A stretch of DNA of 64,000 bases from DATKNA01 sp963786765 (GCA_963786765.1 CAWBAJ010000037.1:1-64000); one strand, 5' to 3'. Shown: positions 36,227-45,765, numbered from the stretch's first letter. Notes: generated by a model not told the origin, from the letters alone. Numbers and translations are program-made.

Positions 36227-37735
36227 CTAGGTCTCCACCCTGGCGTCGGCAGCGGGGCGGGCACCCCCCACCCCTCGCCGCTCCCGGACGGCGAGCAGCA
36301 GGGCCGCGACGGTCAGCAGGACCGAGACGGCGAGGGCGAGGGCGTAGGCCCGGCCGTAGTGCTCCTCGCGGCCCGCGCCGGCCGCGGGGGCCCCGCGCAC
36401 AGCCGCGTAGAAGACGGCGGTGATCACGGCCGCGCCGACCGCGTTCCCGATGCGCTGCGCCGTCTGCAGGGTGCCGCCGGCGGTCGAGCCGCCGCGGACG
36501 TCGACCTCCGCCAGCGAGAGTGCCTGGTTCGGCGTGATCACACTGCCGCCGCCGAGCCCCGCGACGAGCAGCGGCACGGCGAGCGCGAGGCCGACCACGG
36601 CGGGCGTCACGGTGCCTGCTGTGGCCAGGGCGACGACGGCGCAGGCCGCCGTCCCGACGGCGAACGAGAGCAGGCCGGCCACCAGCACGCGGGACCCGAA
36701 CCGGGGGAGCAGCCGGCCCGCGATCGGTGCGGCCACCGTGGCGCCCAGGGCGAACGCGAAAGCGGTGGCCCCGGCGTGCAGGGGGGAGAAGCCGAGACCG
36801 TCCTGGAGGAAGAAGGCGAGCACGAGCGGGGCGCCGGTGTAGCCGGAGAAGAAGACGAGTGCGAGCGCGACTCCGGCGGCGTAGGAGCGCACCTTGAACA
36901 GGCCCAGGTCGATCAGCGGGTACCCGCGCCGCCGGGCTGGGCCGTGCTCCCAGTACACGAACGCGGTCAGCACCGCGAGTGCCGGCAGGACCAGGGTCGC
37001 GAGCCGGGCGTCGTGGCTCGCGTCGTACTGCACCGCCGGGAAGAGGACACCGAGGACGCCGAGCGCGAGCAACCCCGCGCCGGGCAGGTCCAGCGGGCGG
37101 CGGGTGCCTTTCGGTGGGGGCGCGGGCAGCCAGGCCCGGCACAGCAGGAACGACGTGACGCCCACGGGCAGGTTGACCAGGAAGCACAGCCGCCAGCCGT
37201 ACGTCTCGCCGCCGAGCCCGATGATCAGGCCGCCGACGACGGGCCCGGCGGCCGTCGCGACGCCGACCGCCGTGCCGATGAGGCCGAACGCGCGGCCGCG
37301 CTCGTGCAGCGGGAACAGCTGCTGCACGACGCCGGACACCTGCGGGTTGACCAGGCCGCCGGCCAGGCCCTGGAGCACCCGGCCCGCGATGAGCACGCCC
37401 GCGGTCGGCGCGAGCCCGACGACGACGCTGAAGACGGTGAAGGCGCCGATGCCGATCAGCAGCATCCGCCGCCGGCCGCGGTCGTCGCCGAGCCGGCCTC
37501 CGATGATCGGGACCATGCCGAAGGCCAGTGCGTAGCCGGAGACCACCCACTGCAGCTCGGCCGGCCCGGCGCCGGTGCCCCGGCCGATCGAGGGCAGCGC
37601 GACCGTGACGATGCTGACGTCGAGCAGCGTGGTGAAGAGTGCGGTGACGCAGACGGCGAGCGCCCGCCAGCGCCGCGGGTCGAGCTCGGTGGGAGCCCCG
37701 GTGCCTGCCCTGGCCGGCGCGCTCACCCCTCGCAC
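36227..37735 (-). CDS. DHA2-family (EmrB/QacA) multidrug MFS exporter
   Basis: 502 residues with 14 hydrophobic helices. Motif LDVSIVTVALPSI (motif D1), RLGDDRGRRRMLL (motif A) and GPVVGGLI (motif C) identify a drug:H+ antiporter of the 14-TMS class. The GTG at 37735 starts after the D-amino-acid oxidase stop; a fused longer frame is spurious. No local regulator is present, so the substrate cannot be inferred. Confidence 0.9.
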   Translation of the reverse strand: MRGVSAPARAGTGAPTELDPRRWRALAVCVTALFTTLLDVSIVTVALPSIGRGTGAGPAELQWVVSGYALAFGMVPIIGGRLGDDRGRRRMLLIGIGAFTVFSVVVGLAPTAGVLIAGRVLQGLAGGLVNPQVSGVVQQLFPLHERGRAFGLIGTAVGVATAAGPVVGGLIIGLGGETYGWRLCFLVNLPVGVTSFLLCRAWLPAPPPKGTRRPLDLPGAGLLALGVLGVLFPAVQYDASHDARLATLVLPALAVLTAFVYWEHGPARRRGYPLIDLGLFKVRSYAAGVALALVFFSGYTGAPLVLAFFLQDGLGFSPLHAGATAFAFALGATVAAPIAGRLLPRFGSRVLVAGLLSFAVGTAACAVVALATAGTVTPAVVGLALAVPLLVAGLGGGSVITPNQALSLAEVDVRGGSTAGGTLQTAQRIGNAVGAAVITAVFYAAVRGAPAAGAGREEHYGRAYALALAVSVLLTVAALLLAVRERRGVGGARPAADARVET

Positions 37736-37791
37736 CAGGCCATGACGGCGAGGGTAACTCCGCCGCTCCAGCGGCCGCCCGGGCGGGCGGG

Positions 37792-38739
37792 CTACGGCAG
37801 CGCCGTCACGAGCCGCAGGACCTCGTCGGCGCAGCCCCAGGACAGCGTGAAGCCATGGCTCCCGTGGCCGTAACAGTGGATCAGCACGCGGTCGGCGTCC
37901 TCGTCGGTCGGCCGCTGCTCCGCCTCGACCCGCACCGAGGGGCGGCCCGGGCGCAGGCCGACCCGCAGGCCCGCGACGTGCGCGCCCTTGAGCCGCGGCA
38001 CCACCTCGCCCGCGCGCTCGAGCAGCGCCCGGCCCGCAGCCTCGTCGGGGGCGGTGTTCCACTCGCCGCGCTCGCCGGGTCCCTCGACCGCCACCATGTC
38101 GCCGAGGGGCAGGATGCCGAACGAGCCCGCGGCGTCCCACCACCAGGCGTCGACGCCCGGGTTCGCCGCGAAGGCGACCTGCGTGCGCACGGGCTCGACC
38201 CGGGGATCGCCGGCCAGGGCGCGGGCGGCGACGCCGGCGGCATCCACGACCACGCCCCGGGCCGGGAGGGCCGGCAGCGCGAGCCGGGTGAGGGTGCCGC
38301 CCGCGGCGACCAGACGGTCCCGGAGCCAGGGGAGGTAGCGGCGCGGGTCGGCCAGCGGGAGCCGCATCCGCCAGCCGCCCGGGTAGCCGGCGGCGGGAGC
38401 GCTCTCGGCCTCGGCCCGGACGCCGTCGTAGGCCTCCGCCCAGCGCGGCGCCGGCGCCCCTGCCTGCGCGTCCAGCAGGTGCCCGGCCACGCAGCGGACC
38501 CCGGAGGTCTCGCCGTCGGCCGCGCGCAGCTCGGCGAGCGTGGCGCGGGCCCAGGCCGCCTCGCGCAGCCCGCCCCACCCCGGGCCGGCCGGCAGCCAGA
38601 GGGCGGGCCCCGCGGCGGACGCCGTCTCGAGCGGCAGGTCGCGTGCCAGGACGTCGACCTCGACGCCGGCCTCGGCGAGCCGCACGCCGCACGTCAGGCC
38701 GGTCACTCCGGCGCCGACGACGGTCACATGCGCTGGCAT
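37792..38739 (-). CDS. D-amino-acid oxidase (FAD)
   Basis: 315 residues, FAD-dependent oxidative deamination of D-amino acids. MPAHVTVVGAGVTGLTCGVR is the GxGxxG dinucleotide motif; VVDAAGVAARAL, PVRTQVAFAANPGV and HCYGHGSHGFTLSWGCADEV are DAO-family blocks, the last containing the usual YGHG..G..LSWG flavin motif. ATG 38739 lies 18 bp after the nuclease stop. In the run it may use D-Ala or D-Glu from wall turnover; that is inference. Confidence 0.9.
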   Translation of the reverse strand: MPAHVTVVGAGVTGLTCGVRLAEAGVEVDVLARDLPLETASAAGPALWLPAGPGWGGLREAAWARATLAELRAADGETSGVRCVAGHLLDAQAGAPAPRWAEAYDGVRAEAESAPAAGYPGGWRMRLPLADPRRYLPWLRDRLVAAGGTLTRLALPALPARGVVVDAAGVAARALAGDPRVEPVRTQVAFAANPGVDAWWWDAAGSFGILPLGDMVAVEGPGERGEWNTAPDEAAGRALLERAGEVVPRLKGAHVAGLRVGLRPGRPSVRVEAEQRPTDEDADRVLIHCYGHGSHGFTLSWGCADEVLRLVTALP

Positions 38740-38756
38740 GGGCAGATCATGTCGCG

Positions 38757-39772
38757 TCAGGGGTACTGCTGCCACGCGCGCAGGTCGCCCTGCGGGTCGA
38801 ACAGGTAGCCGCCGTCCCCGATGTAGGTGGGTGCGCCGGTGGCGTTCTCGAAGATCGGGACGCTGAGGCCCCAGTACAGCTCCGTCGCCGTGTTCCTCCC
38901 GGAGCCCGGGTGCACGCGGACGGCGCCGCCGGCAGGCACTCGGGTGCCTGGAGGGAACACGAAGCCGTGCTGCTTGTAGCCACGCGCGGCGGAGTCCGGA
39001 CCCACCAGCCGGACAGGTCGACGGTTGCGGTGGAGTGGTTGGAGACCTCCACGTACTCGCCGTCGGGGTTGGCGGCGTCGTCGCCGGGGGCATCCCAGGC
39101 GACCGCGACCCGCAGATCCGCTCCCTGCGCGGGGCCGGCACCACAGGAATCGGTGTCCCACAGGCCGATCCCGCGGCGCGCGGCGGACCTGGCGGCGGCC
39201 GCGGCGGCCTTGTTGGGCGCGTACTCCGTCGCGTTGGGAAGGAACAGGCCGTGGCCCTCGGCGAGCAGGATCAGCGCGACGTCCTGCCACGTCCCACCGG
39301 TGTAGACCCAGATCCGGCGCCGGTAGCGGACGCCGGACATGGACCTCGCGTCCTGCGCCGTCACCCGGACGGTCTTGCCGTACACCAGGGAGTACAGCCG
39401 GCGTGCCGCGGCCACCGCGTGACAGTCGCCGAGCCATCTCTGTGGATCGGTCGCGTACCGGGTCAGCTCCATCGCGTTGATCCCGGTCAGCCTCACCCGG
39501 ATGGGCTGCGACGTGCCGTCGCCGGCGACGTCCACGTCGAGCGTGTCCCCGTCCGCCACGTGGACGACCCGGCCGAGCACGGACACCGGGGTGACCCGCG
39601 AGGCGGCGACCGGCACGGCGCGGGACGTCGCCGCGGCGGATGTCATCGCGGCGGACGTCATCACGCCGGACGTGATCACGGCGGTCCCGACGGCCACGAC
39701 CGCCCACACCCGTGCCCTGGACCGTGTGTTAGCCAGGCCTTGGCCCTCCCGTCGCGTTCTCCCCGACCTCAT
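38757..39772 (-). CDS. Secreted staphylococcal-nuclease-like protein with lamin-tail domain, frame interrupted
   Basis: About 338 residues. A signal sequence (VWAVVAVGTAVITSGV then Ala/Thr-rich) leads to an SNase fold: VVHVADGDTLDVDV, IRVRLTGINAMELTRY, LYSLVYGKTVRVTAQDARS and RRRIWVYTGG. The second half is a lamin-tail domain (EYVEVSNHSTATVDLSGWWV, then KQHGFVFPPGTRVPAGG). One base missing from GG near 39000 puts the two in different frames. The pairing suggests an extracellular or wall-attached nuclease; in this SNase some catalytic residues differ and activity is unproven. Confidence 0.83.
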
Positions 39773-39824
39773 CCTCCCTCTGTCGGCGGGAGCGAGGCGG
39801 AAGTGAAGCCTTCGGGGCCGCCGC

Positions 39825-40520
39825 CTAGAAAAGGCGGTGCTCCGAGGTGTCGTGGCCGCGAAGGGCGTCGTAGTCCAGGGTCAGGCAGCGGATGCCGCGG
39901 TCCCGGGCGAGCACCTTCGCCTGCGGCTTGATCTCCTGCGCGGCGAAGACCCCGCTCACCGGGGCGAGCAGCGGATCACGGTTGAGCAGGTCCAGGTACC
40001 TCGTCAGCTGCTCGACGCCGTCGATCTCGCCGCGCCTCTTTATCTCCACGGCCACGCTGGCGCCGGCGGCGTCGCGGACCAGCAGGTCGACCGGGCCGAT
40101 CGCCGTCGGGTACTCGCGACGCACCAGGGTGTAGCCGTCGCCGAGCGTGTGCACGTGCTCGGCGAGGAGCTCCTGCAGGTGGGCCTCCACACCGTCCTTG
40201 ACGAGGCCGGGATCGACGCCGAGCTCGTGCTCGGAGTCGTGCAGGACCTGGTGCAGGTGCACGACCAGGCGATCGTCGCTCTTCGCGTTCTGAACGGTCC
40301 ACACCTGGGTGACGCCGGCTTCCTTCGCGGCGTCACCAGGATCGCTGATCTTCAACCTGCACGGGGGGCTCATCCAGTTGAGCGGCTTGTACGAGCCGCC
40401 GTCCGAGTGGACGAGCACGGACCCGTCGGCCTTGACGAGGAGCAGCCGCCGGGCCAGGGGCAGGTGAGCGGTGAGCCGCCCGGCGTAGTCGACCGAGCAC
40501 TCGGCGATGACAAGACGCAC
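39825..40520 (-). CDS. nucS: Mismatch-specific endonuclease NucS/EndoMS
   Basis: 231 residues, the actinobacterial/archaeal enzyme that cuts both strands at G-T, G-G and T-T mismatches and replaces MutS-MutL. The N-terminal dimerisation domain begins VRLVIAECSVDYAGRLTAHL; the RecB-like catalytic domain has GPVDLLVRDAAGASVAVEIK and GVEQLTRYLDLLNRD. The C-terminal tail ending DTSEHRLF is a beta-clamp-interacting type. GTG 40520 starts; longer in-frame extensions run into a GC repeat. Divergent from the dehydrogenase gene. Confidence 0.95.
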   Translation of the reverse strand: MRLVIAECSVDYAGRLTAHLPLARRLLLVKADGSVLVHSDGGSYKPLNWMSPPCRLKISDPGDAAKEAGVTQVWTVQNAKSDDRLVVHLHQVLHDSEHELGVDPGLVKDGVEAHLQELLAEHVHTLGDGYTLVRREYPTAIGPVDLLVRDAAGASVAVEIKRRGEIDGVEQLTRYLDLLNRDPLLAPVSGVFAAQEIKPQAKVLARDRGIRCLTLDYDALRGHDTSEHRLF

Positions 40521-40629
40521 GGCGACGAACCTACCGGGCGCGCCTAGGCCCACGCGCCGGACCGCTGGACGAACGAAGTCGGCGCTCCGTCGGCGTGTCG
40601 TGGCTCCCGCGCGACATTGTTCGCGTGGC

Positions 40630-40755
40630 GGTCCGCCTCGCGGCCTCGCGGCCTCCGCGGCCTCCGCGGCTGCGCGGCCTCGCGGCCTCCGCGGCTGCGC
40701 GGCCTCGGACCTCGGCGGCTGCGCGGCCTCGCGGCCTCCGCGGCTGCGCGGCGGA
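40630..40755. repeat. GC-rich tandem repeat between nucS and the dehydrogenase
   Basis: Degenerate units built from GCGGCCTCCGCGG and GCGGCTGCGCGGCCTC recur about six times with CCGCGG/GCGCGG palindromic cores. This fills about half of the 266-bp divergent spacer, so both promoters must sit on its flanks or inside it. Confidence 0.8.
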
Positions 40756-40786
40756 GCCGCAGGCGCCACCTGAAAGACTCGGCCGC

Positions 40787-42586
40787 ATGACGCGCGAGAT
40801 CGGGACCGTCGGGGTCGTCGGGCTGGGGACGATGGGCGCGGGCATCGCCGAGGTACTGGCCCGATCCGGTCTCGATGTGGTCGCCGTCGACGCCGACACC
40901 GCCCGGGTGGAGCACGGCCGTGCGCTCGTGGAGGGGTCGACGTCCCGTGCGGTCGCCCGCGGGAAGCTCGCCGGCGAGGACCGTCAGCAGCTGCTGGCCC
41001 GCGTCCGCTTCACCGCCGCACTCGACGATCTGGGCGCCGCGCAGCTCGTGGTCGAGGCCGTCCCGGAACGGCTGGACCTCAAGCGGGAGATCTTCGGCCG
41101 GCTCGACACCGTGGTGGACCCGGCCGCGATCCTCGCGACGAACACCTCCAGCCTGTCCATCGCCGAGATCGCGGCGTCCACCCGCGAGCCCGGACGGGTC
41201 GTGGGGCTGCACTTCTTCAATCCGGCTCCCGTGCAGCGGCTGGTCGAGGTCGTGCGGACGGTCGTCACCGAGCCGTCCGTCGTCGAGGACGCCGTCGCCC
41301 TCGCGCGGCGGCTGGGCAAGCTCCCGGTCGTCGTCGGCGACCGAGCGGGGTTCATCGCGAATGCGCTGCTGTTCGGCTACCTCAACAACGCCGTGCGGAT
41401 GTACGAGCAGGGCCACGTCGGCCGCGAGGACCTCGACGCCGCGATGACCCTCGGGTGCGGGCTGCCGATGGGGCCGCTGGCGCTGCTCGACCTCATCGGG
41501 CTCGACACGGCGCTGCAGATCCTGGAGACGATGTACGGGCAGAGCAGGGACCGTCTGCACGCCCCCGCGCCGCTGCTGCGGCAGATGGTGGCGACGGGTC
41601 TGCTCGGGAGGAAGTCCGGCCGCGGCTTCTATCCGTACGGGTCCGAGGGCGCTTCGACCGGCGCCCGGACCGGCGCCGGCGCCGGCGCCGGGGCCGGTAC
41701 CGGCACCGGGCCGGCCGAGCCTGAGCGCCGACCTCGTCGGGCACCGGGGACGATCGGGGTGGTCGGCAGCGGGCCCACGCCGATGCGGCTCGCCCAGGCA
41801 GCGGCCGTGGCGGGTTCGGACGTCGTCCTGATGGCGAGCGACGCCGAGGAGATGGTGCTCGTTCTCGAGCGGGTCCGGCGCAGCCTGGACAAGGACGTTG
41901 AAGCGGGCCTCCTCCCCGACGACGAGCGCTCCACCGCGTTCGACCGGATCAGGGGGACCGCGCGGCTGGGTGACCTGGCGGACGCCGACGTCGTCGTCGC
42001 GGCGGCCGGCGGGGGGCCGTCCGTCGTGCGAGCGCTCTTCGAGGAGCTCGGACGGGTCTGCCGCGCCGGTGCCGTGCTGGCGACGGTCGACTGCGCGCCG
42101 GTGATCGAATGCGCCGCGGCGAGCGGGCGGCCGGCGGACGTCGTGGGGATGCACGTCGTCGAGGGACCGGCGGGGGCGCGGCTGGTGGAGGTCGTGTCGA
42201 CGGTGGCGACGTCCTCGGACGCCGTCGAGGTCGCGATGGCCCTCTGCGAGCGCCTCGGGCTGCCGGCGGTGCGGTGCGCCGACCGGGCGGGCTTCGTCGT
42301 CGACGCCCTGCTGTTCCCCTACCTGAACGACGCCGTGCGGATGGTCGCGGAGGGTTACGCGACCGTCGGCGACATCGACACGGCGATGGTCGCCGGCTGC
42401 GGGTACCCGAAGGGGCCGTTCGAGGTGCTGGACGCGGTGGGACTGGACGTGGCCCTGGCGACCCAGCGCGCCCTGTGCGCGGAGTCGCGCGAACCCGGGC
42501 ACGCGCCGGCCCCCCTGCTCGAGCAGCTCGTGACGGCCGGCTTCCTCGGCGTCCGAACGGCGCGCGGTTTCCGCACCCACGCATGA
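40787..42586 (+). CDS. Duplicated 3-hydroxyacyl-CoA dehydrogenase (two tandem copies in one chain)
   Basis: 599 residues. First half (1-284): GVVGLGTMGAGIAEVLARSG dinucleotide motif, ATNTSSLSIAEIA, VVGLHFFNPAPVQRLVEVV with the catalytic His, then the C-terminal helical domain GPLALLDLIGLDTALQI. After a Thr/Gly/Ala linker a second copy follows: GVVGSGPTPMRLAQAAA has lost the second and third glycines, and VGMHVVEGPAGARLVEVV lacks the NPAP active-site segment, while its helical domain is well kept. The second half is probably structural. Role: beta-oxidation or 3-hydroxybutyryl-CoA oxidation. Confidence 0.9.
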   Translation: MTREIGTVGVVGLGTMGAGIAEVLARSGLDVVAVDADTARVEHGRALVEGSTSRAVARGKLAGEDRQQLLARVRFTAALDDLGAAQLVVEAVPERLDLKREIFGRLDTVVDPAAILATNTSSLSIAEIAASTREPGRVVGLHFFNPAPVQRLVEVVRTVVTEPSVVEDAVALARRLGKLPVVVGDRAGFIANALLFGYLNNAVRMYEQGHVGREDLDAAMTLGCGLPMGPLALLDLIGLDTALQILETMYGQSRDRLHAPAPLLRQMVATGLLGRKSGRGFYPYGSEGASTGARTGAGAGAGAGTGTGPAEPERRPRRAPGTIGVVGSGPTPMRLAQAAAVAGSDVVLMASDAEEMVLVLERVRRSLDKDVEAGLLPDDERSTAFDRIRGTARLGDLADADVVVAAAGGGPSVVRALFEELGRVCRAGAVLATVDCAPVIECAAASGRPADVVGMHVVEGPAGARLVEVVSTVATSSDAVEVAMALCERLGLPAVRCADRAGFVVDALLFPYLNDAVRMVAEGYATVGDIDTAMVAGCGYPKGPFEVLDAVGLDVALATQRALCAESREPGHAPAPLLEQLVTAGFLGVRTARGFRTHA

Positions 42587-43413
42587 CGACGAGCGCATCC
42601 TCCGACTCCGGCGATCAAGGAAAACTTGGGGATCAAGGAAAACTTGGGGATCAGGGAAAACCTCGGGATCAAGGACGTTCCGGGGATCAGGGACTCGGCG
42701 GGGACCGGGCGGCTCCTGGCGCTGACGTCGTCCGGGACGCCGAGGGCGACGACTGCGCCCCGGAGCACCCGCTGGCCGGGATCCTCCGAGCGGCTGCCAC
42801 GGGCCGGTTCCCGCCCGTCGACGGACGGGTCGAGGTCGTGCCCCCGTATCTGCCCCGCGTGGACGCCGTCGTGGCGCTCACCGGGCACAGCGTCGTCGCG
42901 ACGCGCCTGCCGTTGCGCGCCCTCGTCGACGCCGGTGCCGACGGCTTCGCGGGAGCCACGTCCATCCCGGTGATGACGCTGCTCGCCGGGGAGGGCGGCA
43001 CCGTCGACGTCCTCGACGCGCTGCTGGTGGCCCCCGGAACGGGCGGCGGGACCCTGAGGGCCCGCTCCGATCTCGACGGTCACGCGCGCGTCCGCTACGC
43101 CCGGGTGTGGCGTCGGGACGTGCGCGTGTTCGGCGACGAGCGGGGAATCATCACCCTTTCCCGGGGCCTGGGCGGGTTGCTGGAGCTGTCGTTCGAGGTG
43201 GACGCCGACCGCCGCGGGAAGGGGCTCGGGCGGAGCCTGCTGCGCGAGGCGCTCGCGCTCACGCCGCTCGGCGAACCGCTGCTCGCCGCCGTCGCGCCGG
43301 GCAACGCCGCCTCTCTGCGAGCCCTTCTCGCGGCGGGCTTCACCCCGCTCGGCTCGGTGCAGCTGGTCCGGCCCGGCGAGAGCCGCGAGGAGCCGACATC
43401 GAGGCCCCGCTGA
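42583..43413 (+). CDS. GNAT-like acetyltransferase with repeat-derived N-terminus
   Basis: 276 residues. The C-terminal GNAT part has LSFEVDADRRGKGLGRSLLR (acetyl-CoA loop, RGKGLG) and AVAPGNAASLRALLAAGFTP. Residues about 10-40 are encoded by the 18-bp GATC array (42613-42702) and read as GDQGKL units. ATG 42583 overlaps the stop of the dehydrogenase gene; a start downstream of the array cannot be excluded, which would make the array untranslated. The substrate is unknown. Confidence 0.75.
   Translation: MTTSASSDSGDQGKLGDQGKLGDQGKPRDQGRSGDQGLGGDRAAPGADVVRDAEGDDCAPEHPLAGILRAAATGRFPPVDGRVEVVPPYLPRVDAVVALTGHSVVATRLPLRALVDAGADGFAGATSIPVMTLLAGEGGTVDVLDALLVAPGTGGGTLRARSDLDGHARVRYARVWRRDVRVFGDERGIITLSRGLGGLLELSFEVDADRRGKGLGRSLLREALALTPLGEPLLAAVAPGNAASLRALLAAGFTPLGSVQLVRPGESREEPTSRPR
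42613..42702. repeat. 18-bp GATC-type tandem repeat array, locus 2
   Basis: Five contiguous 18-bp units start at 42613, 42631, 42649, 42667 and 42685. The first two are identical (GATCAAGGAAAACTTGGG); the last three diverge in the second half. The first unit at 5938 differs from them at one position. The array lies in frame in the GNAT gene and keeps its frame since 18 is divisible by three. Confidence 0.92.
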
Positions 43414-43416
43414 CGA

Positions 43417-43638
43417 TCAGCTGCAGCAGGCCCCGCCACAGCAGCCGCCGCTCTGCACCGGAGCCGACACCGCCGACGTCGCGGTGCCACCACGCCCGGT
43501 CAAGCCGATCGCGGGCAGCAGGCGGACCGTGTCGTCGTGCCCGTGCGGGCAGGGCGCAGGCTCGTCCGCCCGGGCCATGGGCCGGTTGACCTCGAAGGTC
43601 GTGCCGCACGCTCGGCACCTCACGTCGTACCTCGGCAC
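43417..43638 (-). CDS. FmdB-family zinc-ribbon regulatory protein
   Basis: 73 residues. PRYDVRCRACGTTFEVNRPM contains the first Cys pair, and PCPHGHDDTVRLLP the second knuckle, as in the FmdB/SSF family CxxC ribbon. The tail ends in a Cys cluster CCGGACC, typical of actinobacterial copies. GAGGAGGGG lies just before the GTG at 43638. Function is poorly defined. It is convergent with the GNAT gene (3 bp gap). Confidence 0.88.
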   Translation of the reverse strand: MPRYDVRCRACGTTFEVNRPMARADEPAPCPHGHDDTVRLLPAIGLTGRGGTATSAVSAPVQSGGCCGGACCS

Positions 43639-43710
43639 GGTCCCCTCCTCGTTCCGCCGGTGGTCGGCCTGCGCAGGCCATTGTGCATCGCGCCCCCGAC
43701 ACTTGAGGTC

Positions 43711-44028
43711 GTGCCCCGCAGCAACCGTCCCCGCCGTGGCCGGGGCCGCCCGCCGGGTCAGCCGGTCGGGGCGGACGAGCTCGAGACCCGGCTCGTCCAT
43801 GGCGGCGGCCGGCTCGAGCAGTACCCGGACGGCGACTGGCGGGTGCGGCCCGTTCCGGGGGCGGCGGCGGGAAAGGCCTACCTGTGCCCGGGCTGCCGCC
43901 AGCAGATCCCTGCCGGCACGCCGCACGTCGTGGCCTGGCCCGCCGACCAGCTCGGCGCCTTCGGCGGCCCCGAGGAGCGACGCCACTGGCACACGCCCTG
44001 CTGGTCGGCCCGCTCGCGCCGCCGCTGA
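43711..44028 (+). CDS. Conserved actinobacterial zinc-binding-type hypothetical protein
   Basis: 106 residues starting GTG 43711. Arg/Pro-rich N-terminus, then YLCPGCRQQIPAGTPHVVAW and RRHWHTPCWSARSRRR. The CxxC with PHVVAWP and HWHxxCW spacing is an HNH/treble-clef-like zinc site. Similar proteins are widespread in actinobacteria, sometimes labelled ATP/GTP-binding; I see no nucleotide-binding loop. Divergent from the fmdB-like gene. Confidence 0.72.
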   Translation: MPRSNRPRRGRGRPPGQPVGADELETRLVHGGGRLEQYPDGDWRVRPVPGAAAGKAYLCPGCRQQIPAGTPHVVAWPADQLGAFGGPEERRHWHTPCWSARSRRR

Positions 44029-44213
44029 CGCTCGCCCCCGAGCGTCTTCCCGGCTTCTCCGCAGAAAACCGGATGCAACCCGCCCATCCGTGCGGTTGTC
44101 CGTGGAAACGCGGGGAAGCGCGGTGAGGTGGACGCCGCACCGGGGGCCGGTGCTGTCGACGTCCGGCTTTTCCTCCGGAAAACAGAAACCCGGAAAGGCG
44201 CGGTGACGAGGGG

Positions 44214-45503
44214 TCAGCGGTTGGCCGTCTCCTGCTGCTGGGCCGGGAGCGTGAGCGTCCGGTCCTCGGGCTGGAGCGTGACGGTCCCGTCCTCCCGCCC
44301 GGTGCCGGCCTGCTCGGACGGCGGCGCCTCGACGGCCGGCTGCTGCTGGGCTGCGGCTACCTGGCCCGTCCCCGGCCCCGACATCGCCCCCAGCAGGTGG
44401 CGCAGCTGGTCGAGGTGACCGGTGATGCTGTCGCGCTGGCGGACCAGCTCGTCGACCTGGCGCTGAGCTGCCCGACGGGTGCGCTCGGCCTCGGCCTTCG
44501 CCTCGGACATGACCTTGTCCGCGTGCTGGCGGGCCTCGCCGAGAATCTGCTCGGCGTTGCGCCGCGCCGTCCCGAGCAGCCCCTTCGCGTGCTCGTCGGC
44601 GTCCCGTCGCACCGACTCCGCCTGCTCGACCGCCTTCGCCGCGCGCTGCTCGGCGGCGGCGGCGCGCTGCTCGGCCTCGGCCACCAGCTGCGTCGCCTGG
44701 GCGACGGCCTGGTCGTGGCGCTCTGCGTCCAGCCGCTCGGCCTCCTCGCGGCGGGCGGCGAGCTTCACTTCGAGGTCGGAACTCAGCTGCTCGACCCGTG
44801 CGCGCGTCTCCTCGTGCAGGGTGCTCGCCGCGGCACGCATCTCGTCGGCGTCGCGCTTGGCGCTCGTCCGCATCTCGTCGACCTCGCGCTTGGCGCCGGC
44901 GCGCAGCTCCGTGACCTCGCGCTCCGCCGTGGCCCGCAGGCGGGCGAGCTCGCGCTCCACGGCGGTGCGCTTGTCGCTCGTCTCGCGATCGGCCACGGAC
45001 CGCAGCTTGGCGGCTTCGCGCTCCGCGACGGCCAGCGTCTCCTCGGCCTTGCGGGTGGCGGTGGCAACGATCTCCTCCGCCTCCGTGGTGGCGTTGGAGC
45101 GCACCTCCGTCGACTCCCGCTGGGCGGACGCCGTCATCTCGGCGGACTCGGTCTGGGCGGCGGCCCGCATCTGAGCGGCCTCGACGCGGGCCTGGGCGAG
45201 TGACTCGTCGGCATCCTTGGTCGCGGCGGCGATCACGTCACTCGCCTGTTCCTCCGCCAGGCGCAGCAGCTGCTCGATCCGCGCGCCGAGGCCGCTGTAC
45301 GACGGCCGCTCGACCTCGCGCAGCTGCCGATGCGCCTCCGAGACCTCGCCGGCGAGCTTCATGGCCCGGGCGTCGAGCTCCTCGACCCGTGCGCGAGCAT
45401 CTCGTAGCGCGCCCTCCAGTGCAGTGACCCGTTCGTCGACCTGCGTCTTGTCGTATCCGCTGATCCGGGTCTGGAACAACTGCCCGCTCTGGTCCCCAGC
45501 CAC
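44214..45503 (-). CDS. DivIVA-like long coiled-coil protein
   Basis: 429 residues. The N-terminus QTRISGYDKTQVDERVTALE resembles the DivIVA/Wag31 membrane-binding head region; from residue about 30 to 370 it is an almost unbroken Ala/Glu/Arg coiled coil with repeated hendecad-like AKREVDEMRTSAKRDADEMR and similar units. A Pro/Gln-rich tail follows. Such proteins organise polar growth or cytoskeletal scaffolds (Scy/FilP-like). GTG 45503 with GGGAGGG upstream; a longer start at 45578 lacks a good site. A 185-bp gap follows downstream with no gene seen. Confidence 0.8.
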   Translation of the reverse strand: MAGDQSGQLFQTRISGYDKTQVDERVTALEGALRDARARVEELDARAMKLAGEVSEAHRQLREVERPSYSGLGARIEQLLRLAEEQASDVIAAATKDADESLAQARVEAAQMRAAAQTESAEMTASAQRESTEVRSNATTEAEEIVATATRKAEETLAVAEREAAKLRSVADRETSDKRTAVERELARLRATAEREVTELRAGAKREVDEMRTSAKRDADEMRAAASTLHEETRARVEQLSSDLEVKLAARREEAERLDAERHDQAVAQATQLVAEAEQRAAAAEQRAAKAVEQAESVRRDADEHAKGLLGTARRNAEQILGEARQHADKVMSEAKAEAERTRRAAQRQVDELVRQRDSITGHLDQLRHLLGAMSGPGTGQVAAAQQQPAVEAPPSEQAGTGREDGTVTLQPEDRTLTLPAQQQETANR

Positions 45504-45765
45504 TGGCTCGGCCCTCCCTGGCCCCCCGAGGGGCCTACATTTCACAGAACCGCTTGATCGCGTCGAGGTGTTCGTCACCGGGCCGCGGATCGAGCGGATC
45601 GGCGGCGTCTTCCCGCGCCAGGCAGACTACCCCCACCAAAGGGGCGTTTCTGTTACGGCGAACGCGACAAACGCCCGATCAGCCCCAATCTGCCTCGATC
45701 GCTGACGGCGCCCAGCAGATTGGGCCGGCAGCGCGACGGACGCCGGGCGACCTGCCCCTGCGGGG

